Shown here piece by piece: positions 34,349 to 43,549 of a stretch of 46,619 nt of DNA. Made by a program: the position numbers and the translations under genes. Each line of letters starts with the position of its first letter. Positions within the stretch are counted from its first letter, which is position 1. Location of the stretch: assembly GCA_003327425.1 (NCBI GenBank), contig QOQW01000002.1, positions 287,972 to 334,590 on the forward strand, written 5' to 3'. The DNA is from Candidatus Ozemibacter sibiricus (GTDB taxonomy: Bacteria; Muiribacteriota; Ozemobacteria; Ozemobacterales; Ozemobacteraceae). The notes under the pieces are model-generated. The model worked only from the letters and a program-made list of their open reading frames with translations, was not told the DNA's origin and searched no databases.

Positions 34349-36642
34349 CCATCACCCGCAAGGTCACGTTGTCCCTGATTCTGGCCGGCCTGGCGGTGGT
34401 CTGTCTGGTCTCGGCGTTGCGCTACCACGCCGGCACCCTGCTCCTGTCGAGGGAATTCGCTGATCTGCAGCAGCGGATCGCCCGCCGACTGAGCGTCTCC
34501 CTGCCTCGCCCCCTGTTCGAATTGAACTGGCGAGCGGCCCAGGACACCCTGGCGGCGGAATTCAGCCGCCTGGAAATCGAGGCCATTGTGGTCTGGTCCC
34601 CTGACCGAACCCGCATTCTCTGCGGCTGGCAGCGTACCCCCGACGGCCTGGAACCGGCGCGCGACCGCCCACAGCGAGAACCTGGCTCCGTGCATGAAAC
34701 CACCCTGATCCATATCGCCGATGACGGAGAGCGACGGGCCATGGGCGTGCTGGCGATCCATCTGGCCCCCGAGGTGGCCCGGCACCGCCTGCGCCTGGGC
34801 ATCCTGCGAGAGATGCTGATCACCGGCTTGAGCCTGTCGTTGCTGGTGATCCTGGCGGCCTGGTTGATGCGAGAAGCTGTCGCCACCCCCCTGGACAACC
34901 TGCGCCATCGGTTGCAAGCCGTGGAGGCCGCCGCCGCCTGCCCCGACCCCGGGGAGACCTGGCCCCGGCTGGTGGCGCCTACCGAAGATCCCACCTTTTT
35001 CGGGGCCTTCGCCGAATTGCGCGAGATGGCCGGCACCCTGGGCCGGATGCTGCAAAACCTGTGGGACCGCGAAGAAAGCCTGCGGATCACCCTCAACTCC
35101 ATCGGCGACGCCGTCATCGCCACCGATGAGCGGGGCATCATCCGCCGCATCAACCCCGTCGCCGAAACCCTGACCGGCTGGTCCCGCCAGGAAGCGGTCG
35201 GACGCCCGCTGACCGACGTCTTCCGCATCGTCCATGGGTCCACCCGGGCCCCTGTCGAAAATCCGGTCCAGAAGGTGCTGGCCCGGGGCGAGGTGGTCGG
35301 CCTGGCCACCCCCTCCCTCCTGCTCGCCCGGGACGGCCGCGAGCATCAGGTGGCCGACAGCGGGGCGCCGATCCGCGACCGCCATGGCCAGACGGTTGGC
35401 GTGGTCCTGGTCTTCCGGGATGTCACCGAGCAGCAGGCCCTCGAAACCCAGCTCCGCCAGGCCCAGAAGATGGATGCCATCGGCCAGATGGCGGGCGGCA
35501 TCGTCCACGATTTCAACAACCTGCTGAGCGGCATGATGGGCAGCGCCGAGCTGCTGGCCGCACGAATGGCCCCCGACGACCCCGGTCGGCGCTTCGTCGA
35601 AACGATCATGCAGACCGGCCGCACCGCCACCGATCTGGCCCGCAAACTCCTGACCTTCGCGCGCCGCGACCGGGGCGAAATGGTGCCTCTCGACCTGCAC
35701 AAGATCCTGCGCGATGTCGGCAATCTGCTGGAGCATAGCCTGCCCCGCCAGGTCATCCTGCGCTTCGACCTGCAGGCCCCGCGGCCGACCTTGATGGGCA
35801 ATGCCGCCGACCTGCAGAGCGTGTTCCTGAACCTGTGCCTCAATGCCCGCGACGCCATGCCGCATGGCGGTATCCTGACCATCGCCTCGCGCACGCTGGC
35901 CATCATGCCTGGCGAACGGCTGGATGGCGTGCTGCCCCTGTCGGTGGGCGAATACCTGAGCATCGAAGTGACCGACACCGGGGTGGGTATTCCCCCTGAG
36001 CAGATGGAACATCTGTTCGAGCCGTTCTTCACGACCAAAGGCAGCGGCCAGGGCACCGGGCTTGGCCTGTCGGCCGTCTACGGAGCGGTCAAACGACACC
36101 GGGGTTCGGTGCGCGTCAGCAGCATGGTGGGGCGGGGCACCACCTTCCAGATCCTCCTGCCTCAAGGTGGAGTGGCATTGCCCGCACCAGCGGCCAGGGC
36201 CCCGGAAGGCACCCCCATCCGCGGCACCGGATTGATCCTGGTCGTGGAAGACGAAGAGAGCCTGCGCTTGAATGCCCGAGACATGCTGGAAAGCCTGGGC
36301 TACCAGGTGCGGGTCGCCGAGAACGGCGCCGCCGGCCTGGCCGCGCTCCTCGAAGCGCCATCGGCCGTCAAGGCCGTGCTCATGGATCTGGTGATGCCGG
36401 TGATGGACGGCCGCACCCTCCTGCTCGAACTGCGCCAACGAGGCTTCCTGGTCCCCATCGTCGTGGTTTCAGGCGCCAATCCGCCCGCCGATCTGCCCAC
36501 TCTGCTGGCCGGGCATGGCACCTTCCTACCCAAGCCCTACTCGCTGGCCAGCCTCAGTCGGGCCTTGGCGTTGGTCACCACCACCCCCGCCGCGGCCCCG
36601 GCCTGCGCCACCCCCGCCCCGCCACCCGGGTCGAGTCACTGA
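34345..36642 (+). CDS. Hybrid sensor histidine kinase with PAS and receiver
   Basis: The 765-residue protein has TM1 (about 8-26), a periplasmic sensor region (27-155), TM2 (about 157-175) and a linker. A PAS domain (about 245-365) is followed by a HisKA helix with H388 in GGIVHDFNNLLSG. The ATPase domain has N500, DTGVGIP (544-550) and GTGLGL (570-575). The receiver domain (about 629-745) has acidic ED, phospho-acceptor D681 in LMDLVMPVMDG and K730 in LPKPY. Phosphate would move from H388 to D681; no separate output regulator is next door, so further relay partners lie elsewhere, or the receiver tunes the kinase. The start overlaps the binding-protein stop as ATGA; an upstream TTG at 34318 is possible. 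Confidence 0.93.
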   Translation: MTITRKVTLSLILAGLAVVCLVSALRYHAGTLLLSREFADLQQRIARRLSVSLPRPLFELNWRAAQDTLAAEFSRLEIEAIVVWSPDRTRILCGWQRTPDGLEPARDRPQREPGSVHETTLIHIADDGERRAMGVLAIHLAPEVARHRLRLGILREMLITGLSLSLLVILAAWLMREAVATPLDNLRHRLQAVEAAAACPDPGETWPRLVAPTEDPTFFGAFAELREMAGTLGRMLQNLWDREESLRITLNSIGDAVIATDERGIIRRINPVAETLTGWSRQEAVGRPLTDVFRIVHGSTRAPVENPVQKVLARGEVVGLATPSLLLARDGREHQVADSGAPIRDRHGQTVGVVLVFRDVTEQQALETQLRQAQKMDAIGQMAGGIVHDFNNLLSGMMGSAELLAARMAPDDPGRRFVETIMQTGRTATDLARKLLTFARRDRGEMVPLDLHKILRDVGNLLEHSLPRQVILRFDLQAPRPTLMGNAADLQSVFLNLCLNARDAMPHGGILTIASRTLAIMPGERLDGVLPLSVGEYLSIEVTDTGVGIPPEQMEHLFEPFFTTKGSGQGTGLGLSAVYGAVKRHRGSVRVSSMVGRGTTFQILLPQGGVALPAPAARAPEGTPIRGTGLILVVEDEESLRLNARDMLESLGYQVRVAENGAAGLAALLEAPSAVKAVLMDLVMPVMDGRTLLLELRQRGFLVPIVVVSGANPPADLPTLLAGHGTFLPKPYSLASLSRALALVTTTPAAAPACATPAPPPGSSH

Positions 36643-36734
36643 ACCGCCTTCGGCTTCGGCGCCGCCAGGGACGGGCCCCAGCGCGCCCAACCTCCTCCCT
36701 TTCCGAGCGAGCCGGAGAATTCTACGACAAGGTC

Positions 36735-36763
36735 TTGCAACCAGACCTCAGGTATGGTAGGAT
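36735..36763 (+). promoter_or_regulatory. Promoter of tRNA-Leu
   Basis: TTGCAA at 36735-36740 and TAGGAT at 36758-36763 are 17 bases apart and end 28 bases before the tRNA. No other gene separates them. Confidence 0.65.
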
Positions 36764-36791
36764 ACACAACACCAGTTTCCTTGGGAAACCC

Positions 36792-36875
36792 GCCGGGGTG
36801 GTGAAATTGGCAAACACGTAAGATTCAGGATCTTATGCCCATTCGGGCTTGGGGGTTCAAGTCCCCCCCTCGGCA
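36792..36875 (+). tRNA. tRNA-Leu (anticodon CAG)
   Basis: The 84-nt sequence folds as a class II tRNA. The acceptor stem GCCGGGG pairs with CCTCGGC (one G-U), and the anticodon stem TAAGA/TCTTA holds the loop TTCAGGA with anticodon CAG, reading CUG. A long variable arm (TGCCC-ATTC-GGGCT) is typical of leucine tRNAs, and the T arm is GGGGG-TTCAAGT-CCCCC. The discriminator is A. The 3' CCA is not encoded. Confidence 0.95.
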
Positions 36876-36883
36876 ATGCAGAA

Positions 36884-36916
36884 GAGACCCGCAGCTCGTG
36901 CGGGTCTTTGCTCTTT
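36884..36916 (+). terminator. Rho-independent terminator of tRNA-Leu
   Basis: AGACCCGCA (36885-36893), loop GCTCG, TGCGGGTCT (36899-36907) form a 9-bp stem followed by TTGCTCTTT. It begins nine bases past the tRNA end. Confidence 0.9.
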
Positions 36917-37014
36917 CTGGGTCCCCTTGGCGGCACCCCGCCTCCCCCTCTCGGCGGAACCCGTTCCAGTCCGGAATGACCCGCTTCATCGTTTGAAAGG
37001 AAGCCGCAAAAACC

Positions 37015-38031
37015 GTGAGCCTGAGCACGATTCGAACCTGTGCCCGCTGCGGATTCATTCTCGGCACCCGGCCGGGCCTCAAGGAACGCGACGGAGTCTG
37101 CCTCGCCTGCATCAATGCCGAGACCAAGAAGACCATCGATTTTGCCGGACGGCAAGCCTGGTTGACGCAGTTCCTCGCCGAGCATCGAACGCATCCGGAG
37201 TATGAATGCGTCGTCGCCGTCTCGGGGGGCAAAGATTCCACGATGATCGTCAGCCGCCTGATCGAGCGCCATGGGGTGAAAAACCCCCTGTTGGTGAGCG
37301 TACTGGACGAGTTCACCCCGACCCAGGCCGGCCTGCACAACCGCAAGAACATCGCCGAGCGGTTCAATCTCGACCACATCCTGTTCCGGTGCCACCCGCA
37401 GACCTTCCTGGAGCGGACGCGGGCCGACTTCGAAAACGAACTCCACCCCCTGAAATGGATCGAAGAGAAGATCTATACCGTTCCCATCGCCATCGCCAAG
37501 GCCCATGGCATCAAGGTGGTGGTGTTCGGCGAGAATAGCGCCTTCGAATATGGCACGAGCGAGACCCTCGAGATCTTCCACCCCGCGACCACCGACGAGA
37601 CCAAGGTGATCTTCATGGGGGCGATCTACCCCTATTCCATCCATGATTCCTACCGCCAGGCCAAAGCCCACGGGTTCAAGGATCTGGCCGATTTCGGCGA
37701 GTGGTTTCGTCAAGGCAGCATCGAAGATTTCACCCAGATCGACAGCGTCGCCTACCTCATCCAGCTCTGGACCAAGTTCGTGAAATTCGGCTTCCAGCGG
37801 GTCTCCGATATCGCCTGTCGGTTCGTTCGCGAAGGAGTGCTGACCCGCGAGCAGGCGATGCAATACATCCGCGACCGCGATTACGTGTGCGACCCGGCGG
37901 CCCGGCGCGATTTCTGCCGCGCCCTGGGCATCACCGAGCAGCATTTCGCCGAGGTCGTCGATCGGCATGCCAACCCGGCCCTCGTCCGCAAAGACGTGAA
38001 CGGCATCTGGCGGCGCATCGATCTGATGTGA
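37015..38031 (+). CDS. N-acetyl sugar amidotransferase-like (WbpG/PseA type)
   Basis: The 338-residue protein has an N-terminal zinc-ribbon-like pair of CxxC motifs (C9/C12 and C29/C32) and an ATP pyrophosphatase loop SGGKDS at 70-75. The later segments VFGENSAFEYG and FMGAIYPYSIHDSYRQAK also match the WbpG/PseA family. Those enzymes convert an acetamido to an acetamidino group on surface sugars, usually with ammonia supplied by HisH/HisF-like partners. No such partners or other sugar genes are in this window, so it may act elsewhere or on a different substrate. The start is GTG, with a GGAAG ribosome site somewhat far away. It is probably monocistronic after the tRNA terminator. Confidence 0.87.
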   Translation: MSLSTIRTCARCGFILGTRPGLKERDGVCLACINAETKKTIDFAGRQAWLTQFLAEHRTHPEYECVVAVSGGKDSTMIVSRLIERHGVKNPLLVSVLDEFTPTQAGLHNRKNIAERFNLDHILFRCHPQTFLERTRADFENELHPLKWIEEKIYTVPIAIAKAHGIKVVVFGENSAFEYGTSETLEIFHPATTDETKVIFMGAIYPYSIHDSYRQAKAHGFKDLADFGEWFRQGSIEDFTQIDSVAYLIQLWTKFVKFGFQRVSDIACRFVREGVLTREQAMQYIRDRDYVCDPAARRDFCRALGITEQHFAEVVDRHANPALVRKDVNGIWRRIDLM

Positions 38032-38172
38032 AGGGGAAAACGGCCACGTGGTCGACCAGCCGATTCAAGGGCTCATTGCCGCCCTCGGGGCATGCTGGTG
38101 GCAAGCCCCCTGGCGTGGCCGCCTCAGAGCGAAAAGGTGCGGCGGCGGCTCTGGCGCCAACCGGCTCTGAAG

Positions 38173-39249
38173 TCAGGGGTCCCTTTTGCGGAAGGGCAGC
38201 CGGAGCGTTTGCGCCAGGACCCGAGCATCGGGCGGGAACTGGATGGTGAAGCCTGAAGCATCGGCAGGCAGTCGGAAGGTGACTTTGCCGAGCACCCCCT
38301 GCGGGAACTCCTGGACCACCTTGCCATTCGGGTCGCAGATCACCGCCGCCGGCGCCACCACCCGATCGACCGGAAAGATGGTGGACAGCAGATCTTCCGG
38401 TTCTTTGATCTCGGCCAACGGCAGATAATCCCACAGGTCGAGGTTGGGAGCGATCTCGAACCCCTCCAGGTCGTCGAATACCTTGCGGTGGATATGCGGC
38501 CCCACACCGACCGCCAGGAATTTCATGAAGTTCCTGGCTCTGGTCTTGATCTGAGAAGCCAGTTGGCGGCAAAAATCCTTGACCTCACCGGCATCGCCGA
38601 ACCCGCCGTCGGTAAGCACCACCACCAGCGTGCGCGGCACGGCCGTCGCTGCCTCTACCAGATGCTGGAGCAGAGGCAACAGACGAGCCTCGCTGCCGAA
38701 CTCGAACTCTTCATCGCCCGGCAGGGGGCGATCAACCGCCTCGGCTCTGGTCACCTTCCCCAGGTCGAGCCAGCCAGGGTCGCCGCCCGTTCCGAAGACC
38801 AGCAACCGGCAGACCTGCCGGGCATCGAGTTTGCCCGCCAGCAACTCCAGAAACTGCTGGCCGGGCCGTTCGATCTCGTTGGGCGTCCATTTCAGATAGC
38901 CGTTGGCCAGGGCATCGTCATAGGCTTCGGGCAAGAGCATGCGCAGCGTCTGCCCATCCCGGACTTCCTCCCGCATCCATCCTTGCCTGGCATACCGTTC
39001 CTGAATGAGCAGCGGGATGTCCCCGATCAGGGTCTTGCCCCACAGCGGACGCATGGACTCGCTGGCATCGATGGCCAGCACCGTCGTCCATTCCTCGGTC
39101 GGGGGAGCCAGCAAGGTGGCGGTGACTTCCACCTGCGAACCGATCTTCCGGTAGGACACGGAACGAAAGACCCTGGCCAGCAGCTCGCGGGGAAGATGGA
39201 CGGCTTCGCCCTCCCGAATGCCCGTCGCCGATGTCGTCTGCAAGGCCAT
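38173..39249 (-). CDS. von Willebrand factor A domain protein
   Basis: The 358-residue protein has no signal peptide and a VWA domain starting at about residue 53 (TEEWTTVLAIDASESM). D61, S63 and S65 form the DxSxS metal site, and T213/D214 in VVLTDGGFGDA complete it. A long insert (about 75-145) lies between the first strand and the next. The last 80 residues are beta-rich (AAVICDPNGKVVQEFPQGVLGKVTFRLP). VWA domains mediate metal-dependent protein contacts, so a partner is expected. It begins one base after the stop of the stalk-domain gene, with GGAGG six bases before the ATG, and the two form an operon. Confidence 0.88.
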   Translation of the reverse strand: MALQTTSATGIREGEAVHLPRELLARVFRSVSYRKIGSQVEVTATLLAPPTEEWTTVLAIDASESMRPLWGKTLIGDIPLLIQERYARQGWMREEVRDGQTLRMLLPEAYDDALANGYLKWTPNEIERPGQQFLELLAGKLDARQVCRLLVFGTGGDPGWLDLGKVTRAEAVDRPLPGDEEFEFGSEARLLPLLQHLVEAATAVPRTLVVVLTDGGFGDAGEVKDFCRQLASQIKTRARNFMKFLAVGVGPHIHRKVFDDLEGFEIAPNLDLWDYLPLAEIKEPEDLLSTIFPVDRVVAPAAVICDPNGKVVQEFPQGVLGKVTFRLPADASGFTIQFPPDARVLAQTLRLPFRKRDP

Positions 39250-39250
39250 G

Positions 39251-41467
39251 TCACTCCTCCGCGACGGGGCGGCCCAGCACCGCTTCAAGCACGGTCGCCG
39301 GCAGGAACATCTTCCCGCGACGCCAGACCGGGGGCGGATCACTCGACAACGAGGCGCCATTCCACCGGACGATGGGATCGCCCGGAACGACGATCAGGAG
39401 CCGACCGGGGCCTTTGCGGCAGACCGCCCCGTGGCGGGGCCCCGCCCACAAGACCGACCAGCCATCCGCTTCCAGGACGCGCCGCACCTCCACCATCGCC
39501 GGGCCTGCTGCCGAGCCGGCCGACCTGACCAGGAGCCGCTCAGACCGCGGCGCCATCGTTGGAGCAGCCGGCAATGTGGTTCTTCGGGGTTCTTGCGGGG
39601 AAACCGAAGCCAGCCGCCCTTCCTCTTTTGGCGCAGGGGCTGACGCGGGCGAGAACGTCGGCCGGCCGGGCTGGAGCGCCTCCAACAGATCGCGGGGAAC
39701 GAACACCCGACCGTCGGCCGCCAGGACCGGCGCGGTCGAAAGAACCATGGTCTGTCCCGACACGGTCGCCCGGCGCTGTCCCGGCACCAACGCCAGCGTG
39801 GCCCCGCCCGGCCCGCGGCCGCGGACACCCCTCCGGCGGTTGATCCAGACGAGCGTCCAACCGGCCGGTTCGAGCACCGCCCGCAACCCCAGCAGGGGCT
39901 CGCCCGAGCGCTCCAGGACCGGAACGGCCGGGATGGGAGGGGCCGGCGCCTCTGGTTGGCGCGCCGCCGTCATCAGGCCAGAGGGAGACCGAGGCGGCCA
40001 CGGCACCACGGGGCGTTCATCCGGCGCCGTCGCTCTGGCGGCACCGCCCGACTGGGCCAACGCAGGCACCACCGGGCCGGCCAGGTCGTCCCGACCACGG
40101 CCGCCAACGGGATCGGCCTGCGCGGCCAGCCGGGCCCAGCGTGAAACGGCCGGGGCCGCTGGGGTCGGAGCAGGGGCGGGGCCTGTCCGGGGAGCGACGG
40201 GAAGGTCACGCCGCTCGGTCGCTGGTTCCCGGGACGGACGAGCCACCGGCTCGGGGAGCGGACGCGACCTTGGGGGTCGATGGGCCTGAGGAACCTCACG
40301 AGGCCCTTCCTCTTCCCGGGTGAAATCGGGAGTCAACGGTCCCTCCAGCTCGTCCCGCCAGGAACGCGCCACTCGGCGCTCAGCGGGCCGCGGAGGCTCG
40401 ACCTGCTCCGGCGGCAAGCCCAACGGTGTCGCCCCGCCGTCCCCTGGGATCGGTAAGGCCGTCGGCACGGCTTCCGACGCCCGCTCAGCCCCTGCGACAA
40501 CGGGAGAAGGCGGCAGCGGCTCGGGCGATGGCTGCCCAGAAATCTCCTTGCGAGAAGAAGGGGAAATGTCGACCGACGAGGGCTCCTGGCTCACCGAAGG
40601 CGGGGTGGCTCCCAGGCTCGGGAGTTGCTGTGACGAAGGCGTGGCCCGCGCCGCGAGCCGTTCGCCACCCTTCGCCGGGTCAGCGGGCATGGCCGCGGCC
40701 GGGGAAGCGAGGCTGGCGCTGGTCGGTGAAGGGGCGACGACGGGCGCTTGAGGGGATGCCCCTCCGGGCCCTCCACCCGTGGGGGCGGCAGGAAGGATCG
40801 GTGACTGGGCGACGGTGGTATCCGTAGCCGGCGGCGCCGAAGAACCAGGAGCCTGCCCGGCCGCCGGAAGAGCGGCGATGGTCGAAGAAGCCTCAGGCGA
40901 TGCCACCACGCCGGGCAGAGGCGCAGAGATGGGCTCAGGCGGGTAGGGGTTCTCGCCGGAGGGGTCGAGCGGCGGCCTGAACCGTGGCGGAATGCGAGGC
41001 TGCTCGGGAGGCCGGGCCGGACTCCGCGGCAGGTCGGCACGCAGGTGGCCGGCGGCGGCCGAACCCAACGCGGCCGGCGCCTCGACGCTGCCAGTGGCCG
41101 CAGGCAATGTGCCGCTGGCCACCGTAGCTGGCGGCGGCCCGGCCGTCACCGACGATACGTCAAGCGTCGCGGGAACGAACGCCGGCAGCGCCATCCCTGG
41201 CGAGGCGAGCTCCCTTGCGGTGGAGCCAGAAGAAGCGACGTCTGGAGCCGGTTTGCCCGCCCACCTTCCCACGACGACCAGGGCGATCAGCATCAGCAGG
41301 ATGGTGAGGCCCCACACGCCGTACCGAGGTTTTCCCCATCCTCCGAAAAGACCCGGGCGAGACGGCCCCGCCGACGACTGGCTTCCGGTGGCCGGACGCC
41401 AGACTTCGCCGGTCAGCGTCACGGGCACCGGGGCGCGAACCGCGGTCTTCTTGCTGGTTTTTGCCAT
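39251..41467 (-). CDS. Membrane-anchored protein with two stalk domains
   Basis: The 738-residue protein has one membrane helix (about 51-68, GVWGLTILLMLIALVVVG) after a basic N-terminus, then some 450 residues of Pro/Ala/Ser-rich linker. Near the C-terminus come two copies (about 525-602 and 658-738) of a domain resembling the copper amine oxidase N-terminal (stalk) domain. Each copy has an LRAVLEPAGWTLVW or VRRVLEADGWSVLW helix-strand, then a short strand pair and RVFVPRDLLEAL or KMFLPATVLEAV at the end. This stalk fold is common in surface proteins. The start is the ATG at 41467, behind a good promoter, though with no clear ribosome site. The linker is long enough to reach across the periplasm. 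Confidence 0.8.
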   Translation of the reverse strand: MAKTSKKTAVRAPVPVTLTGEVWRPATGSQSSAGPSRPGLFGGWGKPRYGVWGLTILLMLIALVVVGRWAGKPAPDVASSGSTARELASPGMALPAFVPATLDVSSVTAGPPPATVASGTLPAATGSVEAPAALGSAAAGHLRADLPRSPARPPEQPRIPPRFRPPLDPSGENPYPPEPISAPLPGVVASPEASSTIAALPAAGQAPGSSAPPATDTTVAQSPILPAAPTGGGPGGASPQAPVVAPSPTSASLASPAAAMPADPAKGGERLAARATPSSQQLPSLGATPPSVSQEPSSVDISPSSRKEISGQPSPEPLPPSPVVAGAERASEAVPTALPIPGDGGATPLGLPPEQVEPPRPAERRVARSWRDELEGPLTPDFTREEEGPREVPQAHRPPRSRPLPEPVARPSREPATERRDLPVAPRTGPAPAPTPAAPAVSRWARLAAQADPVGGRGRDDLAGPVVPALAQSGGAARATAPDERPVVPWPPRSPSGLMTAARQPEAPAPPIPAVPVLERSGEPLLGLRAVLEPAGWTLVWINRRRGVRGRGPGGATLALVPGQRRATVSGQTMVLSTAPVLAADGRVFVPRDLLEALQPGRPTFSPASAPAPKEEGRLASVSPQEPRRTTLPAAPTMAPRSERLLVRSAGSAAGPAMVEVRRVLEADGWSVLWAGPRHGAVCRKGPGRLLIVVPGDPIVRWNGASLSSDPPPVWRRGKMFLPATVLEAVLGRPVAEE

Positions 41468-41503
41468 ACGAAGAGGGGTCTCGGAAGTTGAGGTTACCCG
41501 AGT

Positions 41504-41532
41504 AGCATAGCAGACCCTGCCCTGCCTGCCAA
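41504..41532 (-). promoter_or_regulatory. Promoter of the stalk/VWA operon
   Basis: On the minus strand, TTGGCA (41532-41527) and TATGCT (41509-41504) are 17 bases apart. Transcription should start near 41497, about 30 bases before the ATG. Confidence 0.75.
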
Positions 41533-42012
41533 CTTTCCTGAAGGACGAGCGCTCATCAACTCCTTGACGGCCGCCCAGGAAGACGAGGAGCGCCTCTTTC
41601 CCTGAAGACCCGACAGAGGTCACCGGCCGCTGAACCCTGCCTTGCGCCGACTGCCGACCGCTTCACCTTCGGCGGACAGGTTTGTCCGTTGCGCTGGGAA
41701 TCAGGCCGCGGCGATCCGTCGACCTCCTGGGCCGCCATGCGCCCCCAAAGCAAGAAGCTGGCTGGTCAGCCAAGCTCGTCAGGTGGCAGGAGGAGAGATC
41801 ATCGGACTCTCCATCTCGAGCCGGACGACCGCGTGTTCTTCCATCAGCGGCCGAAAGCGGTCGGCACTCGAGGCTCTTCGCCCGTCAGAACGGCCAGGGA
41901 ACGTCCTCTCGGCCAAGCTTTGAAAAAATTGTTTCCCCGCTCAGGGGGGGCGCGGTGACTCCTGATCAGGAACCCCCACCAAGGTTCTGAATCCACCAGG
42001 AGGTACCGACCG
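41533..42012. other. Intergenic region with palindrome, no gene supported
   Basis: Several short open frames exist but none has a ribosome site, a recognisable domain or a convincing composition. A perfect 12-bp palindrome, TCCTGATCAGGA, lies at 41960-41971 shortly before the small gene at 42013, followed by a GAACC/GGTTC inverted pair; these could be regulatory. The stretch from 41917 to 41935 is unusually A/T-rich. Confidence 0.5.
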
Positions 42013-42306
42013 ATGACTTCTCGTTCTGCCGGCCATGATCTGCTCCATGACATCCTGTTGGAAGCAGGGTTCGCCCTGCAGGCCCTCGACGAAGGCCGCG
42101 ACGACCTGGCCCGCATCCATCTCGACCGGCTGCTGCGGGCCGGCTATCGGCTGCCGGCCACCGCCGAGCTGCCCGGCCTGCCCCGCACCGCGGCGCGGGC
42201 CCACGTCCAGATCCTCGAAGATCTGGGCGGGTCGTTCGAGGCGGCGCGCCGCACCCTCGACGATCTGATGCGTCGGGTGGCCGAACGCCTGGCGGCGTTG
42301 CCGTGA
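42013..42306 (+). CDS. Small helical protein of unknown function
   Basis: The 97-residue protein is supported by AGGAGG nine bases before its ATG and a codon pattern like its neighbours. It is predicted to be all-helical and soluble (HDILLEAGFALQALDEGRDD, then ARAHVQILEDLGGSFEAARRTLDDLMRRVAERL), with no signal peptide and no cysteine. No family is recognised. It stands alone between two leftward genes. Confidence 0.65.
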   Translation: MTSRSAGHDLLHDILLEAGFALQALDEGRDDLARIHLDRLLRAGYRLPATAELPGLPRTAARAHVQILEDLGGSFEAARRTLDDLMRRVAERLAALP

Positions 42307-42400
42307 ACGTTCGCCGATCGCTCGGCCCCCACACCCCTGACGCCCACCCGGTTCGCCATCTGCGTCAGAAGCGGGCCGGGGCCAGCGACCACCGGGCGGC

Positions 42401-43420
42401 TCACCCCCGATCGTCGGTGCCGGTGCGAGCCCGTTCGCCGCCCACGGTCCAGCGATGGGCGGCCCGCTTCAGACGGGCCAGGAAGGACACGCCGGCGATG
42501 GTTTGGGGCTGCGCCAGCGGATGTTCAGGGTCGACCTCGCGGATGTTCCGCAGGTAGGCCTCGGCCAGATTCGGCTGGTTGCGGGCCAGGAAATACTCGG
42601 CCATCACCGAGCTGAACCCGAGGTGTTCCGAGACATGGAAGACGGTCCGGCCGGGGCAGACCTGGGGAAGCGAGAATTTGCCATCGAACAGCGCAGGGAT
42701 CCGATCGAGCTGGTTGCGCGCCAGATAGACCTGCGCCAGATCGAGCCGGGCGAACAGGTACCGGGGGTGCCGCCCATGATTCTGCTCGGCTAGCCGGTCG
42801 GCCGTCGCCTGATCGCCCAGCACCCGATGCACCTTGACCAGGAAATGGACCAGCACCGGATGATCAGGATACCGCAACAGCCAGGTGTTCAGCCGGAGAC
42901 GCGCGAGTTCGGGCTCTTCGGTCAATTGCTCGCGGATCTCAGGATGCTCGAGCACGGGCGGCGGCGGCGGATAATCGGTACCCGGCACGGGTTGCCCGTA
43001 GACGATCTCATACGTCACCTGGCGGATGCGCTGCACCGGACGGCCGGTCTCCTCTTCCATTTCGTACAGCCGGGCCGTCAGCGACTCGGCCTCCTGCCTG
43101 GTCAAAGCGACCTCTCCGTCGGGGGCCTCGATCGGCAAGGGAACGGTCCACGAGGCGACGCCATCGACCCAGACCGTTCCAGCGCCGGCCCCTGGCCCTT
43201 TCCCTGGCTGATCGACCATCGAGGCCGACCGCCCCGCGACGCTCCCTGCCAGCTCAGCGGCCGTGGAACCAGCTTGATCGGCCTTGGGGCCGGTCGGTTC
43301 GGGACGCCCTGGCTCTGGATCGCGCTGGGTCGATCGGCCAGGCTGATCGTTCGCTCGGGGGTCAGGCCGGGTCGGAAGCGCTGATGGGTCGCTGGTTCTG
43401 CTCTGGGTGGTCTTGCTCAT
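42401..43420 (-). CDS. TPR-like cytoplasmic protein, unknown function
   Basis: The 339-residue protein starts with about 80 residues rich in Pro, Asp, Arg and Gly with no signal peptide, presumably disordered. From about 190 it has helical pairs of TPR type (VLVHFLVKVHRVLGDQATADRLAEQ, ARLDLAQVYLARNQLDRI, MAEYFLARNQPNLAEAYL). Function is unknown; such repeats act as protein-binding scaffolds. The ATG at 43420 is one of two adjacent ATGs and has GGGGAG at four bases. A promoter is not clear. It lies 129 bases after the ABC transporter genes on the same strand and might be cotranscribed with them. Confidence 0.75.
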   Translation of the reverse strand: MSKTTQSRTSDPSALPTRPDPRANDQPGRSTQRDPEPGRPEPTGPKADQAGSTAAELAGSVAGRSASMVDQPGKGPGAGAGTVWVDGVASWTVPLPIEAPDGEVALTRQEAESLTARLYEMEEETGRPVQRIRQVTYEIVYGQPVPGTDYPPPPPVLEHPEIREQLTEEPELARLRLNTWLLRYPDHPVLVHFLVKVHRVLGDQATADRLAEQNHGRHPRYLFARLDLAQVYLARNQLDRIPALFDGKFSLPQVCPGRTVFHVSEHLGFSSVMAEYFLARNQPNLAEAYLRNIREVDPEHPLAQPQTIAGVSFLARLKRAAHRWTVGGERARTGTDDRG

Positions 43421-43549
43421 CATACTCCCCTTCGTTCCATACGATGTGGCACCGTCGCCGCTCCACCGTACCATGAGGATTTGTGCAAGACAAGAGGTTG
43501 GCACATTTTCGCCAAACCCTGTATCGGGGGCGGGTCTCTGATGACAAGC

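Noticed and set aside
41642-41923. A 93-residue plus-strand open frame in the intergenic region
   Set aside because: No ribosome site, no domain and Arg/Ser/Pro-rich composition; three overlapping frames look alike, so none is preferred.
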